Source: Pseudomonas sp. B21_DOA (GTDB lineage: Bacteria; Pseudomonadota; Gammaproteobacteria; Pseudomonadales; Pseudomonadaceae). From it: a stretch of 64,000 nucleotides of DNA. The DNA lies in NCBI GenBank assembly GCA_030544685.1, contig CP086683.1:2480001-2544000 (forward strand). Direction: 5' to 3'. The position numbers and the translations under genes are program-made. Shown in pieces: positions 45,088 to 54,353 of the stretch; within the stretch, counting starts at the first letter, position 1, and each line of letters opens with the position of its first letter. The notes beneath the pieces are model-generated. The model saw nothing but the letters and a program-made list of their open reading frames with translations. It made no database searches and was not told where the DNA came from.

Positions 45088-47142
45088 TCAGGCAATCTGC
45101 AAAACCTTGAACACAAATGCATATTCGAGCGCTACGTCACGTAATCCCTGATAGCGCCCGCTCATGCCGCCATGCCCGGCGCCCAGTTCGGTCTTGAGCA
45201 GCAGCAAGTTGTCGTCGGTCTTGGTCGCGCGTAATTTCGCTACCCACTTGGCTGCTTCCCAATACTGCACGCGGCTGTCGTTGTAGCCGGCGATCACCAG
45301 CAGCGGCGGATAAGCCTGCGCCGCGACATTTTCGTACGGCGCGTAAGCCTTGATCCGATCATAGACGTCCGGTTCTTCCGGATTGCCCCATTCGTCGTAT
45401 TCAGTGACGGTCAACGGCAGCTCAGGGTCGAGCATGGTGTTGAGCACGTCGACGAACGGCACTTCGGCAATCGCCACGCCGAACAGATCCGGGCGTTGAT
45501 TGAGCACCGCGCCGATCAGCAAACCACCGGCGCTGCCGCCGCTGATCGCCAGTTTCTCCGCCGTGGTGATGCCGTTGAGGATCAGAAACTCGGCGCAGGC
45601 GATAAAGTCGCTGAAGGTGTTGTGTTTGTGTTCCTGCTTGCCGGCGCGATACCAGGCTTCGCCCAATTCACCGCCGCCACGAACATGAGCGATGGCAAAG
45701 GCCATGCCGCGCTCGAGCAGGCTCAGGCGCGCGTGGGAGAACCACGGATCGAGACTCGACCCGTAGGCGCCGTAACCGTACAGATACAGCGGCACCGGTT
45801 TGCCGACCATCTCGCGCTTCATCACCAGACTGATCGGCACCTGCGTGCCATCCGGGGCGGTGGCCCACAGGCGCTGACTGACATAGGCGTCGGCATCGAA
45901 CGGGCCGAGCACCGGCGTTTGCTTGAGCACCGTTTGCTCGCCGCTGGCGAGAATCAACTGGCGCACCTGGGCCGGACGATTCAACGCTTCGTAACGCAGA
46001 CGAATGCGATCGCTCTCGAATTCCAGGCTGTTTTGCACATGGAGGCTATAGGCCGCATCGGGCAACTGCACGCGATACGGCGCCAGGCCCTGCGGGTGGA
46101 CCTCAATGATCGGCAGGCCACCTTCGCGCAGGCTCAAGGTCATTGCCTCTGCGTTGAGGCTGACGCCGTCGAGCATCACTTCGTCGTTGTGCGGGATCAG
46201 GCTCTGCCACTCGGCTTCGCTCGGCGGTACGCCGGTGTCCGCAGCCTGATACAGGGCGAAATTGATGCCGTCGCGGTTGGTGCGAATAAACCAGGTCCAG
46301 ACGCCATCAAGCAGGCCGTGGTCGACGTCGTATTCGTGATCCTCCACCCGTGGCGCCAGGCAGCTGAACGGCAGGTGCGGTTGGTTGGCGTCCAGCGCCC
46401 ACACTTCGCTGGTGGTCTTGCTGCCCAGTGACAGCAGCAATTGCTGTTCGGAGCTGGCGCGGTAGCAATGCAGGAAGAACCGCCCGTCCGGCTCGTGGAA
46501 GACTTCTTCAGCGGCAGTGCCATCGAGGCGATAGCGGAACAGTTTATGCGGGCGATGGGTGTCGTCGAGCACGCCGAAGAATAGGGTCAGGCTGTCGTTG
46601 GCCCAGGTCATGCTGCCGTCGCAGTCCTCGAATTCCAGTTCGCTGACCTTGTCGTTGGACAGCTCTTTGACGAACAGCGTGTAGACCTCGTCGCCCGAGG
46701 TATCGACGCTGTAGGCCAGGCGCTGGTGATCAGGACTGATGCTGAAAGCACCGAGCGAGAAGAAGCCGCCATTGGCCAGCGCATTCGGGTCGAGCAACAG
46801 TTGCTCGCGGCTTTCATCGAGGGTCAGGCTGTCGTCCGCCGGGCGCGGGCTGCGGTAGTGCCGGGCATATTCGTCACCGGCGGTGGTGCGCGTGTAATAC
46901 AGATACGGGCCCCAAGGCGAGGGCAGGGACAGGTCGGTTTCGAGGATCCGGCCCTTGATCTCGTTGAACAGGCTTTCGCGCAGCTCGGCCTGATCGGCGG
47001 TTTGCGCTTCCTGATAAGCGTTTTCAGCCTTGAGGTAGTCGAGCACCGCGTCGGTGTCGCGCTCCTGCAGCCAGGCATACGGGTCGGCGCCGGGCGCCCG
47101 CTGGGCAATTGGGGCAGTCATGACATTGGCGGATTCGGGCAT
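45088..47142 (-). CDS. ptrB: Oligopeptidase B-type prolyl oligopeptidase
   Basis: A 684-aa S9 serine peptidase that cuts oligopeptides after basic residues. The N-terminal beta-propeller covers about 70-400. The C-terminal alpha/beta-hydrolase domain has the nucleophile in AISGGSAGGLL, the Asp region VIAGYNDSRVQYW and catalytic His in GAGHGGMSGR. VPLYLYGYGAYG marks the hydrolase start. ATG 47142 (MPESANVMTAPIAQ) or the internal ATG at 47121 may be the true start; an upstream extension runs into REP sequence and is not coding. Confidence 0.93.
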   Translation of the reverse strand: MPESANVMTAPIAQRAPGADPYAWLQERDTDAVLDYLKAENAYQEAQTADQAELRESLFNEIKGRILETDLSLPSPWGPYLYYTRTTAGDEYARHYRSPRPADDSLTLDESREQLLLDPNALANGGFFSLGAFSISPDHQRLAYSVDTSGDEVYTLFVKELSNDKVSELEFEDCDGSMTWANDSLTLFFGVLDDTHRPHKLFRYRLDGTAAEEVFHEPDGRFFLHCYRASSEQQLLLSLGSKTTSEVWALDANQPHLPFSCLAPRVEDHEYDVDHGLLDGVWTWFIRTNRDGINFALYQAADTGVPPSEAEWQSLIPHNDEVMLDGVSLNAEAMTLSLREGGLPIIEVHPQGLAPYRVQLPDAAYSLHVQNSLEFESDRIRLRYEALNRPAQVRQLILASGEQTVLKQTPVLGPFDADAYVSQRLWATAPDGTQVPISLVMKREMVGKPVPLYLYGYGAYGSSLDPWFSHARLSLLERGMAFAIAHVRGGGELGEAWYRAGKQEHKHNTFSDFIACAEFLILNGITTAEKLAISGGSAGGLLIGAVLNQRPDLFGVAIAEVPFVDVLNTMLDPELPLTVTEYDEWGNPEEPDVYDRIKAYAPYENVAAQAYPPLLVIAGYNDSRVQYWEAAKWVAKLRATKTDDNLLLLKTELGAGHGGMSGRYQGLRDVALEYAFVFKVLQIA

Positions 47143-47200
47143 GGAAGGCTCTCGGACAATATTCGGATAAAGGTTTCGCGTATTTTGAAACCGCCGCAGA

Positions 47201-47296
47201 GCCCTGTGGGAGCGAGCTTGCTCGCGAAGGCGTCCTGGCAGATGACTTTTGCTGCAATGACACACCGCATTCGCGAGCAAGCTCGCTCCCACAGGG
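47201..47296. repeat. REP elements (GAGCTTGCTCGCG type)
   Basis: GGGAGCGAGCTTGCTCGCG faces CGCGAGCAAGCTCGCTCCC across about 60 bp, directly upstream of ptrB in the divergent gap. Confidence 0.85.
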
Positions 47297-47376
47297 ATAA
47301 CAGTGGTCGTCTGGTATTGGGACAAGCCGCATGGGCGAAAAGTCGTTACTATAAGCGCCAATTTGCCTGCCTTGCC

Positions 47377-47874
47377 ATGGACACCATGACCGAGAACGAC
47401 TATCTGATCGCCTGGGGCCTTTACGCCTTTGCCGCCGTGGGCTGCCTGCTGGTATGGATGCGCCTGACCACCTGGATGTGGCGCTGGCTGCGCGAGCCGC
47501 TGCGTGTGCTGATGGCAGTATTGCTGTTCAGCCCGACCATCGTCGATCCGGTGAAAGCCAAAGTGGCACCGGCCATCGCCATCACCGCCCTGGACATGCT
47601 GTTCAAGGTCGGCAACAACGCCTGGCGCGCGGTTTCCGATCTGTTCATGTACGGCATGATCGCCTTCGGCGTTTATCTGGTTTTTGTCTTGATCCGCCTG
47701 CCGATCGAGCGCGCCTCGACAGCGCGGCGTGAACGCGCCGAGGCCGCCAAGGCCGCCGCCCGTGCCGAAGAGCGCGACGATGATCAACCGTTCGGCGGCG
47801 CCGGTGACGACCGCTACGGTCGCCCGCCGGTGCCGAACAATCCGCAGCGCATGCGGGTCGAGCCGCGTCTGTAA
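47377..47874 (+). CDS. Hypothetical inner-membrane protein, 165 aa
   Basis: Three hydrophobic segments near residues 10-27, 45-60 and 95-112 (DLFMYGMIAFGVYLVFVLI), then a charged C-terminal tail of about 50 residues rich in Arg, Glu and Ala. No family recognised. ATG 47377 and 47386 are both possible starts and neither has a strong ribosome site. It ends 15 bp before the YafJ gene, suggesting co-transcription. Confidence 0.75.
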   Translation: MDTMTENDYLIAWGLYAFAAVGCLLVWMRLTTWMWRWLREPLRVLMAVLLFSPTIVDPVKAKVAPAIAITALDMLFKVGNNAWRAVSDLFMYGMIAFGVYLVFVLIRLPIERASTARRERAEAAKAAARAEERDDDQPFGGAGDDRYGRPPVPNNPQRMRVEPRL

Positions 47875-47889
47875 CCCGAGAGTCCGCAC

Positions 47890-48666
47890 ATGTGTGAATT
47901 ACTGGGCATGAGTGCCAACGTGCCGACCGACATCGTGTTCAGCTTTACCGGCCTGATGCAGCGCGGCGGCCGCACCGGCCCGCACCGCGACGGCTGGGGC
48001 ATTGCCTTCTACGAAGGGCGCGGCTTGCGTCTGTTTCAGGATCCGGCAGCAAGCAGCGAGTCGGAAGTGGCCAATCTGGTCCAGCGTTATCCGATCAAGA
48101 GCGAAGTGGTCATCGGCCACATCCGCCAGGCCAACGTCGGCAAGGTCTGCCTGTCCAACACCCACCCGTTCGTCCGCGAGCTGTGGGGGCGCAACTGGTG
48201 TTTCGCGCACAACGGCCAGCTCGCTGACTTCACCCCGATCAAGAGTTTTTACCGCCCGGTCGGCGATACCGACAGCGAAGCGGCATTCTGCGATCTGCTC
48301 AACCGTGTCCGTGCGGCGTTTCCGGAACCGGTCGATATCGAAGTGCTGCTGCCGGATCTGGTCGCGGCTTGCGCCGAATATCGCAGCAAAGGTGTGTTCA
48401 ATTGCCTGCTCAGCGACGGCGACTGGCTGTTCTGTTATTGCTCGACCAAACTGGCCCAGATCACTCGGCGCGCCCCGTTCGGCCCGGCGCGGCTCAAGGA
48501 TGTCGATGTGATTGTCGACTTCCAGGCCGAAACCACGCCCAACGACGTGGTCACCGTAATCGCTACCGAGCCCTTGACCGAAAATGAAACCTGGACCCGC
48601 TACGAACCGGGCCAATGGAGCCTGTGGCGACGCGGCGAATGCGTCAGCCAGGGCAAGACCGAATAA
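47890..48666 (+). CDS. yafJ: Class II glutamine amidotransferase YafJ-like
   Basis: A 258-aa Ntn-type glutamine amidotransferase domain protein. Cys2 becomes the N-terminal nucleophile after Met removal ([12 protein letters not shown]). [17 protein letters not shown] and AHNGQLADF line the active site. It lacks a synthase domain, so its acceptor is unknown; one suggested role in relatives is gamma-glutamyl metabolism, unproven here. ATG 47890 begins right after the preceding gene. Confidence 0.9.
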   Translation: MCELLGMSANVPTDIVFSFTGLMQRGGRTGPHRDGWGIAFYEGRGLRLFQDPAASSESEVANLVQRYPIKSEVVIGHIRQANVGKVCLSNTHPFVRELWGRNWCFAHNGQLADFTPIKSFYRPVGDTDSEAAFCDLLNRVRAAFPEPVDIEVLLPDLVAACAEYRSKGVFNCLLSDGDWLFCYCSTKLAQITRRAPFGPARLKDVDVIVDFQAETTPNDVVTVIATEPLTENETWTRYEPGQWSLWRRGECVSQGKTE

Positions 48667-48678
48667 GGATTTGCACCC

Positions 48679-49221
48679 ATGTTGCTCAGTTATCTACGGC
48701 TGGTGTTGTTTGCGGCGGGACTGTTGATCGGTGTCCAGGTGCCGGGATTCATCAACGATTACGCCCAGCGTGTCGAAGCGCACCTGATCGAAGCGCAGAC
48801 CGGCCTGCGTGGTTTCCAAGGCACGGCCGATCAGTTTTTCAAAGGCGACATGCAGGCGCTGGTCGCGCATTACCGTGCCAGCGAAGACCCGATTTTCCGC
48901 AGCGATGCCGACAGCCTGAACACCTTGCTTACCCGCCAGGTCGCGCTGGATAAACAATTCCAGGCGATGCAAGGGCCCTGGTACGTGCGTTTCCTGCAAG
49001 TGGTGCTGGCGGCTGATCCGGATATTCGCAAGGAAACCTGGAACGGCTACAGCTACCAGATCCTGCTGACGCCCGAGGCGATGATCTGGGGCATGAGCGG
49101 CGCGTTGCTGCTGTCGTTCGGCATCGAATGCCTGTTCCGCCTGATCGACTGGGTCGTCCTCGGCGGCCGCCGCCTGCGCCAGAGTCGACCGATCGAAGAT
49201 CGCGACGTCCGCGGTTTGTAA
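48679..49221 (+). CDS. DUF2937 membrane protein, 180 aa
   Basis: An N-terminal membrane helix (YLRLVLFAAGLLIGVQVPG) and a C-terminal one (EAMIWGMSGALLLSFGIECLF), with a soluble helical middle (about 30-125) between. This is the DUF2937 layout; function unknown. It follows yafJ by 12 bp on the same strand. Confidence 0.85.
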   Translation: MLLSYLRLVLFAAGLLIGVQVPGFINDYAQRVEAHLIEAQTGLRGFQGTADQFFKGDMQALVAHYRASEDPIFRSDADSLNTLLTRQVALDKQFQAMQGPWYVRFLQVVLAADPDIRKETWNGYSYQILLTPEAMIWGMSGALLLSFGIECLFRLIDWVVLGGRRLRQSRPIEDRDVRGL

Positions 49222-49267
49222 GACCTGCTCAATCCCCTCTGGCAACAGAGGCTTTATGGCATGGCGA

Positions 49268-49345
49268 TTCTGTGGTCAGTGGGCTCTGTGGCGAATGGGC
49301 TCTGTGGTGAATGAGTTCTGTGGTGAGTGGGTTCTGTGGCGAGGG
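49268..49345 (+). repeat. 16-bp tandem repeat, about 4.9 copies
   Basis: Units at 49268, 49284, 49300, 49316 and 49332 read TTCTGTGGTCAGTGGG, CTCTGTGGCGAATGGG, CTCTGTGGTGAATGAG, TTCTGTGGTGAGTGGG and TTCTGTGGCGAGGG. The last unit runs into the dispersed repeat that follows, so the array seems to have arisen by expansion from its edge. Confidence 0.85.
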
Positions 49346-49463
49346 ATTTATCCCCGTTGGGCTGCGCAGCAGCCCCAAAACCTGCAAATGCGGTACCTCT
49401 GAAAGACCGCGTTGGCCGCAATCACGACTGCTGCGCAGCCGAGCGGGGATAAATCCCTCGCCA
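49336..49463. repeat. Long inverted repeat, GGCGAGGGATTTATCCCCG type
   Basis: GGCGAGGGATTTATCCCCG faces CGGGGATAAATCCCTCGCC, with GCTGCGCAGC close to each arm. It is the same family as the repeat at 44913-45050, in the gap between two convergent genes. Confidence 0.82.
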
Positions 49464-49468
49464 CGTAA

Positions 49469-50383
49469 TCATTCAGTTAGGGTGATGTAGTCCTTGCCGA
49501 CCTTGTGCGCATACCCCGCCAAGACCTGCTGACACAACGTCACAATCTCCTCGACCCACTCAACCCCGACCCGCCACGACACCACCACCGGCAGATTCGC
49601 CGGCCGCTGCTCGATGTCGAGCAAGATCAATTCGCCCCGCGCCAGCTCCTCCGTCACCAGCACCGGCGGCAGCGCGCCGATACCGAAGCCGTCGCGCAAC
49701 AACCGGGTGATCGCCGACACCGAGTTTACGCAATTCAAGCGTGGCGCCATGACGCCGCTGGCCTGCATCAGCGCGACGATATCCTGATGCGGTCGTGAGT
49801 TTTTCGAATAGGTGATGATCCGCTCCTGTGCCAGTTCGGCGAGGTCGGCGTAGTCACGGTTGTAGATCGAATTGCTCGCGACAATCCAGCCCAGCGGATG
49901 GCTGGCCAGCTCTAGGCTGCGCACGCTTTCGTGACGGACCAGATCGGTTTGCAGGACCAGATCAAGGAAGCCTTTTTGCAGTTGATCGCAGAGGTTCAGC
50001 GCGGTATCCGCGACCAATTCGATTTCCACCCGTGGGTACAGATCGGTCATCTGCGCCACCAGCGGGCTAAGCCAGGTATGGATCACTGTGTCCATCACGC
50101 CGATACGCACCCGCCCGACCTTGCTCGAACGGGTTTCGATCGATTGTTTCAGCGCCGCCATGGTGTCGAGCATCTGTTCAGCGTAATCGAGCACCTTCAA
50201 GCCTTCCGGGGTCAGGCTGACGCCGCGTGAATCGCGCAGGAACAGCTTCACGCCGAGCTCGCCTTCGAGCACCGCAATGCGGCTGGAAATCGATGCCTGG
50301 GTGGTGAACAGCTTGTCAGCGGTCAGGCGAAAACTCTTCAGGCGCGCGACCCAGACAAAGGTCTCGAGAAACTTCAGATTCAT
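49469..50383 (-). CDS. LysR-family regulator, divergent from the 5-oxoproline operon
   Basis: A 304-aa LTTR. N-terminal HTH: ETFVWVARLKSFRLTADKLF and TTQASISSRIAVLEGELGVK; effector domain from about residue 90 (GRVRIGVMDTVIHTWLSPLV). ATG 50383 gives the standard LysR start (MNLKFLETFV). It faces the MFS-pxpABC operon across 159 bp, the usual arrangement for a LysR regulator of its neighbour, so it probably controls that operon. Confidence 0.9.
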   Translation of the reverse strand: MNLKFLETFVWVARLKSFRLTADKLFTTQASISSRIAVLEGELGVKLFLRDSRGVSLTPEGLKVLDYAEQMLDTMAALKQSIETRSSKVGRVRIGVMDTVIHTWLSPLVAQMTDLYPRVEIELVADTALNLCDQLQKGFLDLVLQTDLVRHESVRSLELASHPLGWIVASNSIYNRDYADLAELAQERIITYSKNSRPHQDIVALMQASGVMAPRLNCVNSVSAITRLLRDGFGIGALPPVLVTEELARGELILLDIEQRPANLPVVVSWRVGVEWVEEIVTLCQQVLAGYAHKVGKDYITLTE

Positions 50384-50542
50384 GGACAAGGCTCGGCTGA
50401 CAAATTTTTCTTATGCCTAGGGCGGGTTTTTATTCGTTGGACGGCGCAGGGCAGGGCGACGAAAAATCGGCGCATCCGGTTCCCACGATAGGCGTCGTCG
50501 GAGCTTCGAACAAGACCAATAAAAGCCCTGCGGAGATTTGCC

Positions 50543-51829
50543 ATGAGTGCTCCCGACACCCTCCCGTTATCCAAACCTGTAACGCGCCCCGGGCCGTTCG
50601 ACTGGTACCGCAACATCAACCAGCAGGAGCGCCGCACGTTCTGGAGCTGCAAGATCGGCTACGGTCTGGACGGCATGGACACGCAGATGCTCAGCTTCGT
50701 TGTGCCGACGCTGATCGCGATGTGGGGCATCACCACTGGCGAAGCGGGGCTGATTCACACCAGCACCCTGATCGCCTCGGCCATCGGCGGTTGGGTCGCC
50801 GGGATTCTCTCCGACCGCATCGGCCGCGTGCGCACCCTGCAACTGACGGTGCTGTGGTTCGCCTTCTTCACCTTCCTCTGCGGCTTCGCGCAAAACTACG
50901 AACAATTGCTGATCGCCCGCACCTTGATGGGCTTCGGTTTCGGCGGTGAATGGACCGCCGGCGCGGTGTTGATCGGTGAAGTGATCCGCGCCAAGGATCG
51001 CGGCAAAGCGGTGGGCATGGTGCAATCCGGCTGGGCGCTGGGCTGGGGCCTGACGGCGATTCTGTACGCGCTGCTGTTTTCGGTGTTGCCAGCGGAAGAT
51101 GCCTGGCGCGCGCTGTTCATCCTCGGCATCGTGCCGGCGATATTCGTGATTTTCGTCCGTCGCCTGGTGAAGGATCCTGAGATTTATCGCGAAGCCAAAG
51201 CTGCGCAAACCCCGGAAAACCCGGCGAAGTTCTACGAGATCTTTGCCCCTGGCATGCTCTTCACCACGTTTCGCGCCTCCTTGCTGACCACCGGTGCGCT
51301 GGGCGGTTACTACGCGATCACCTCCTGGCTGCCGACTTTCCTCAAGAACGAACGCGGTCTGAGCGTGCTCGGCACCGGCGGTTATCTGGCGATGGTGATC
51401 GTCGGTTCCTACGTCGGTTACGTGATCAGCGCTTATCTGACCGACCTGCTCGGGCGGAAGAAGAATTTCATTCTGTTCGCGGTCGGCTCGTTCACCATCG
51501 TTCTGCTCTACACGCAGATGCCGGTCAGCAATGGCGTGATGCTGTGGCTGGGCTTTCCGCTGGGCTTCTTCGCCTCGGGGATTTTCAGCGGCATGGGTGC
51601 GTTTCTCACCGAACTGTTCCCCACGCGGATTCGCGGCTCGGGCCAGGGTTTCTGCTACAACATCGGCCGCGCGCTGGCAGCACTGTTTCCGCTGTTGATC
51701 GGCCTGCTCAGCCAGAAAGTCCCGCTGAGCATGGGCATCGGCGCCTTCGCAGCGGTGTCCTACGGTGTGGTGATTCTGGCGGCGCTGAGTCTGCCGGAAA
51801 CCCGTGGCAAGCAACTCGACGCGCAGTAA
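50543..51829 (+). CDS. MFS transporter, probably for 5-oxoproline or a related carboxylate
   Basis: A 428-aa permease of the metabolite:H+ symporter group with 12 membrane segments. [19 protein letters not shown] and [17 protein letters not shown] in the first half and [20 protein letters not shown] in the second are typical of this group. It lies 62 bp before pxpA on the same strand, so a substrate of the PxpABC pathway is likely by context. ATG 50543 follows GCGGAGATTTGCC. Confidence 0.86.
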   Translation: MSAPDTLPLSKPVTRPGPFDWYRNINQQERRTFWSCKIGYGLDGMDTQMLSFVVPTLIAMWGITTGEAGLIHTSTLIASAIGGWVAGILSDRIGRVRTLQLTVLWFAFFTFLCGFAQNYEQLLIARTLMGFGFGGEWTAGAVLIGEVIRAKDRGKAVGMVQSGWALGWGLTAILYALLFSVLPAEDAWRALFILGIVPAIFVIFVRRLVKDPEIYREAKAAQTPENPAKFYEIFAPGMLFTTFRASLLTTGALGGYYAITSWLPTFLKNERGLSVLGTGGYLAMVIVGSYVGYVISAYLTDLLGRKKNFILFAVGSFTIVLLYTQMPVSNGVMLWLGFPLGFFASGIFSGMGAFLTELFPTRIRGSGQGFCYNIGRALAALFPLLIGLLSQKVPLSMGIGAFAAVSYGVVILAALSLPETRGKQLDAQ

Positions 51830-51891
51830 CTGATAACCTGCGCAGCAATGTCCTACAGATAAAAAGATCAGCAGCTACAGGAGTGTTCACC

Positions 51892-52644
51892 GTGAGCCGC
51901 CTGCTATTGAATTGCGACATTGGCGAGAGCTTCGGCAGCTGGACCATGGGTCTGGATGCCGAGGTCATGCCCTTCATCGATTGCGCCAACGTTGCCTGTG
52001 GTTTTCACGCCGGTGACCCGAGCATCATGCGCAAAACCGTGGCGCTGGCCCTTGAGCACGGCGTGCAGATCGGCGCGCATCCTGCCTATCAGGATCTGGT
52101 CGGATTCGGCCGGCGCTCCATGGCCTATTCCGCGCAAGAGCTGCAAGACATCCTGCATTACCAGATCGGCGCTCTCGACGGCATCTGCAAGGCGCATGGC
52201 GCACGCGTGAGTTACGTCAAACCCCACGGCGCGATGTACAACGACATGATGGCCAACCCGGCGCAATTGCGCGCGGTGGTACAGGCCGTGGCCGCGTATG
52301 ACCGCAACCTGCCACTGTTGTTGATGGCAACCCGTGACAACGCCGCAGCGCAGCAAATCGGTGATGAATACGGGGTAACGTTGTGGTTCGAAGCTTTTGC
52401 CGATCGCGCCTACGACAGCGCGGGTCGATTGGTCTCGCGGCAATTGCCGGGCGCGGTGCATCACGAGGCCGAAAAGATCATCGGGCAAGCACTGACCATC
52501 GCCGCTGGCGGTGAGCTCACCGCCAGCGATGGCAGCGCCTTGGTCCTGCATGCCAATACCTTGTGCGTACACGGCGACAACGCCAGTTCGGTGGCCGCCG
52601 TGCAGCGCATTCGCCAGGCCTTGCAGCAGTCGAGTGCGTCATGA
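51892..52644 (+). CDS. pxpA: 5-oxoprolinase subunit A
   Basis: A LamB/YcsF-family subunit of ATP-dependent 5-oxoprolinase, which turns pyroglutamate into glutamate. It is 250 aa with the family opening [12 protein letters not shown] and then [34 protein letters not shown] and [12 protein letters not shown]. The start is GTG 51892 after CAGGAGTGTTC. It is the first gene of pxpABC; PxpA opens the ring after phosphorylation by the other subunits. Confidence 0.94.
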   Translation: MSRLLLNCDIGESFGSWTMGLDAEVMPFIDCANVACGFHAGDPSIMRKTVALALEHGVQIGAHPAYQDLVGFGRRSMAYSAQELQDILHYQIGALDGICKAHGARVSYVKPHGAMYNDMMANPAQLRAVVQAVAAYDRNLPLLLMATRDNAAAQQIGDEYGVTLWFEAFADRAYDSAGRLVSRQLPGAVHHEAEKIIGQALTIAAGGELTASDGSALVLHANTLCVHGDNASSVAAVQRIRQALQQSSAS

Positions 52645-53345
52645 ATCCACGAGTTGAAGTGGTGGCGCTGGATTGCCTGATGCTGCGTCTGTTCGATGAA
52701 ATTGCCGAAGCCAACATGCCGTGGATGCTTGCCGCCAGCGAGCGTTTGCGTACGGCGTTTGGTGCACAGTTGATCGATCTGGTGCCGTCCTATACCACGT
52801 TGATGGTGCATTACGATCTGACCCTGTTGAGTCCGGCTCAGGCGCGTGAATTGATCGCCGAAGCGCTGGTCGATCTGTCGCCGAATGCGCGAAGCGGTGG
52901 GCAGTGTCACGTCTTGCCAGTCTGGTACGACCTCAGTGTCGGCCCGGAACTGAGTCTGTTGGCCGAACGTAGCGGGCTAGCGGTGGAGGAGGTGATTCGT
53001 CGCCACAGCGCACGGGAATATCAGGTGTTTGCCCTTGGCTTTGCGCCGGGTTTTGCCTTCATGGGGCTGGTCGAGGAAATGCTCGCCGCGCCACGGCTCA
53101 ACACACCGCGCAAGAAAGTCGCCGCCGGCAGCGTCGGTATCGCCGAGCGGCAGACGGCGGCATATCCCGTGGTCTCGCCCGGTGGCTGGAACCTGATCGG
53201 CCGCACTCCGGCAAAACTCTTCGATCGCCATCGCGACGGTTACAGCCTGATGCAGCCTGGCGACACGGTGCGCTTCGAAGCGGTCGATCACGCTGAATTC
53301 ATACGCTTGGGCGGCGACGACACCCCACTGGAGGCGTTGGCATGA
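52641..53345 (+). CDS. pxpB: 5-oxoprolinase subunit B
   Basis: A KipI-like subunit, 234 aa. [37 protein letters not shown] and [20 protein letters not shown] are the family stretches. PxpB and PxpC form the ATP-using part that acts on 5-oxoproline with PxpA. ATG 52641 overlaps the pxpA stop (ATGA), a sign of translational coupling. Confidence 0.94.
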   Translation: MNPRVEVVALDCLMLRLFDEIAEANMPWMLAASERLRTAFGAQLIDLVPSYTTLMVHYDLTLLSPAQARELIAEALVDLSPNARSGGQCHVLPVWYDLSVGPELSLLAERSGLAVEEVIRRHSAREYQVFALGFAPGFAFMGLVEEMLAAPRLNTPRKKVAAGSVGIAERQTAAYPVVSPGGWNLIGRTPAKLFDRHRDGYSLMQPGDTVRFEAVDHAEFIRLGGDDTPLEALA

Positions 53346-54265
53346 GTCGATTGATGATCGGAGCCAGCACACCGCTGTGCCTGTTGCAGGACGCCGGGCG
53401 GTTTGGCGTGCGACATCTGGGCGTGACCCAGGGTGGCGCGGCGGACTGGTGTTCGATGAGCTGGGCCAATTGGCTGCTGGGTAATGAGCTGGATGCTGCG
53501 GTGGTGGAAATCACTCTGGGCGGGTTTGCCGTGGTGGCTGAGGAGGATTGCCTGCTGGCGCTGGCTGGCGCGGATCTCGGCGCGCAGGTTGACGGCCAGC
53601 CGCTGGCGCCGTGGCGCAGTTTCAAATTGGCGAAAGGGCAGACATTGCGGTTTATCCAGCCCTTGCTCGGCGCCCGGGCTTATCTGGCCGCTCCCGGTGG
53701 GTTCACTGCGCCGAAGGTACTGGGCAGCAGTGCCACGGTGGTGCGTGAAGAACTTGGCGGGCTTGATGGCATGGGTCTACCGCTCGCCAAAGGGGCGGCG
53801 CTCGATTACAGCGGAGAAGTGGTGGCGGAGCGGGAAATGCCTGCAACACTGCGGCCGGATTTCAAAATGGATATGCCACTGGATTTGGTCTTGGGCGCAC
53901 AGATCGGCCAGTTCAGCGGGCAAAGCCTGTTCGATGTGTTCAACAGCACGTGGACCATCGACAGTCGCGCCGACCGCATGGGCATCCGCCTGCTCGGCGC
54001 GGCGTTGCAATATCAGGGCGCGCCGATGATTTCCGAGGGCATTCCCTTGGGCGCTGTGCAGGTACCGCCGGACGGGCAGCCGATTGTGTTGCTCAATGAT
54101 CGGCAGACCATTGGCGGCTATCCGCGCCTGGGTGCGTTGACGCCGCTGGCACTGGCGCGATTGGCGCAGTGCCTGCCGGGAGCGAAGGTGAGATTGAGAC
54201 CAGTGGTGCAGGACGTTGCGCACCGCGAGCATGTCGAGTATTTGCAGCGCTTTAAAGATCGCTGA
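53342..54265 (+). CDS. pxpC: 5-oxoprolinase subunit C
   Basis: A KipA/AHS2-domain subunit, 307 aa. LCLLQDAGRFGVRHLGVTQGG, YLAAPGGFTAPKVLGSSATV and SEGIPLGAVQVPPDGQPIVL are family landmarks. ATG 53342 overlaps the pxpB stop. With PxpA and PxpB it completes the complex; all three genes are intact. Confidence 0.94.
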   Translation: MSRLMIGASTPLCLLQDAGRFGVRHLGVTQGGAADWCSMSWANWLLGNELDAAVVEITLGGFAVVAEEDCLLALAGADLGAQVDGQPLAPWRSFKLAKGQTLRFIQPLLGARAYLAAPGGFTAPKVLGSSATVVREELGGLDGMGLPLAKGAALDYSGEVVAEREMPATLRPDFKMDMPLDLVLGAQIGQFSGQSLFDVFNSTWTIDSRADRMGIRLLGAALQYQGAPMISEGIPLGAVQVPPDGQPIVLLNDRQTIGGYPRLGALTPLALARLAQCLPGAKVRLRPVVQDVAHREHVEYLQRFKDR

Positions 54266-54268
54266 AAG

Positions 54269-54334
54269 CTTCGCGAGCAGGCTCGCTCCCACAGGTAAAA
54301 GCATTCCAAGGTAGGAGCGAGCCTGCTCGCGAAG
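54269..54334. repeat. REP doublet (GAGCAGGCTCGC type)
   Basis: CGCGAGCAGGCTCGCTCCC faces GGAGCGAGCCTGCTCGCG across about 30 bp, between pxpC and the VWA gene, which converge here. Confidence 0.88.
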
Positions 54335-54353
54335 GCGTTCGTCGGGTTAACGA

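Noticed and set aside
47143..47889. N-terminal extension of the oligopeptidase frame by about 250 residues
   Set aside because: It runs through REP sequence and antisense to the neighbouring membrane protein; ATG 47142 fits the family.
40979..49465. Repeated palindromes considered as a CRISPR array
   Set aside because: They are scattered inverted pairs at gene ends with no regular spacers and no cas genes; they are REP-type elements.
50567..51814. 415-codon frame opposite the MFS transporter
   Set aside because: Composition of Gln, Arg and His is typical of an antisense shadow; the plus-strand protein has clear membrane segments and family motifs.
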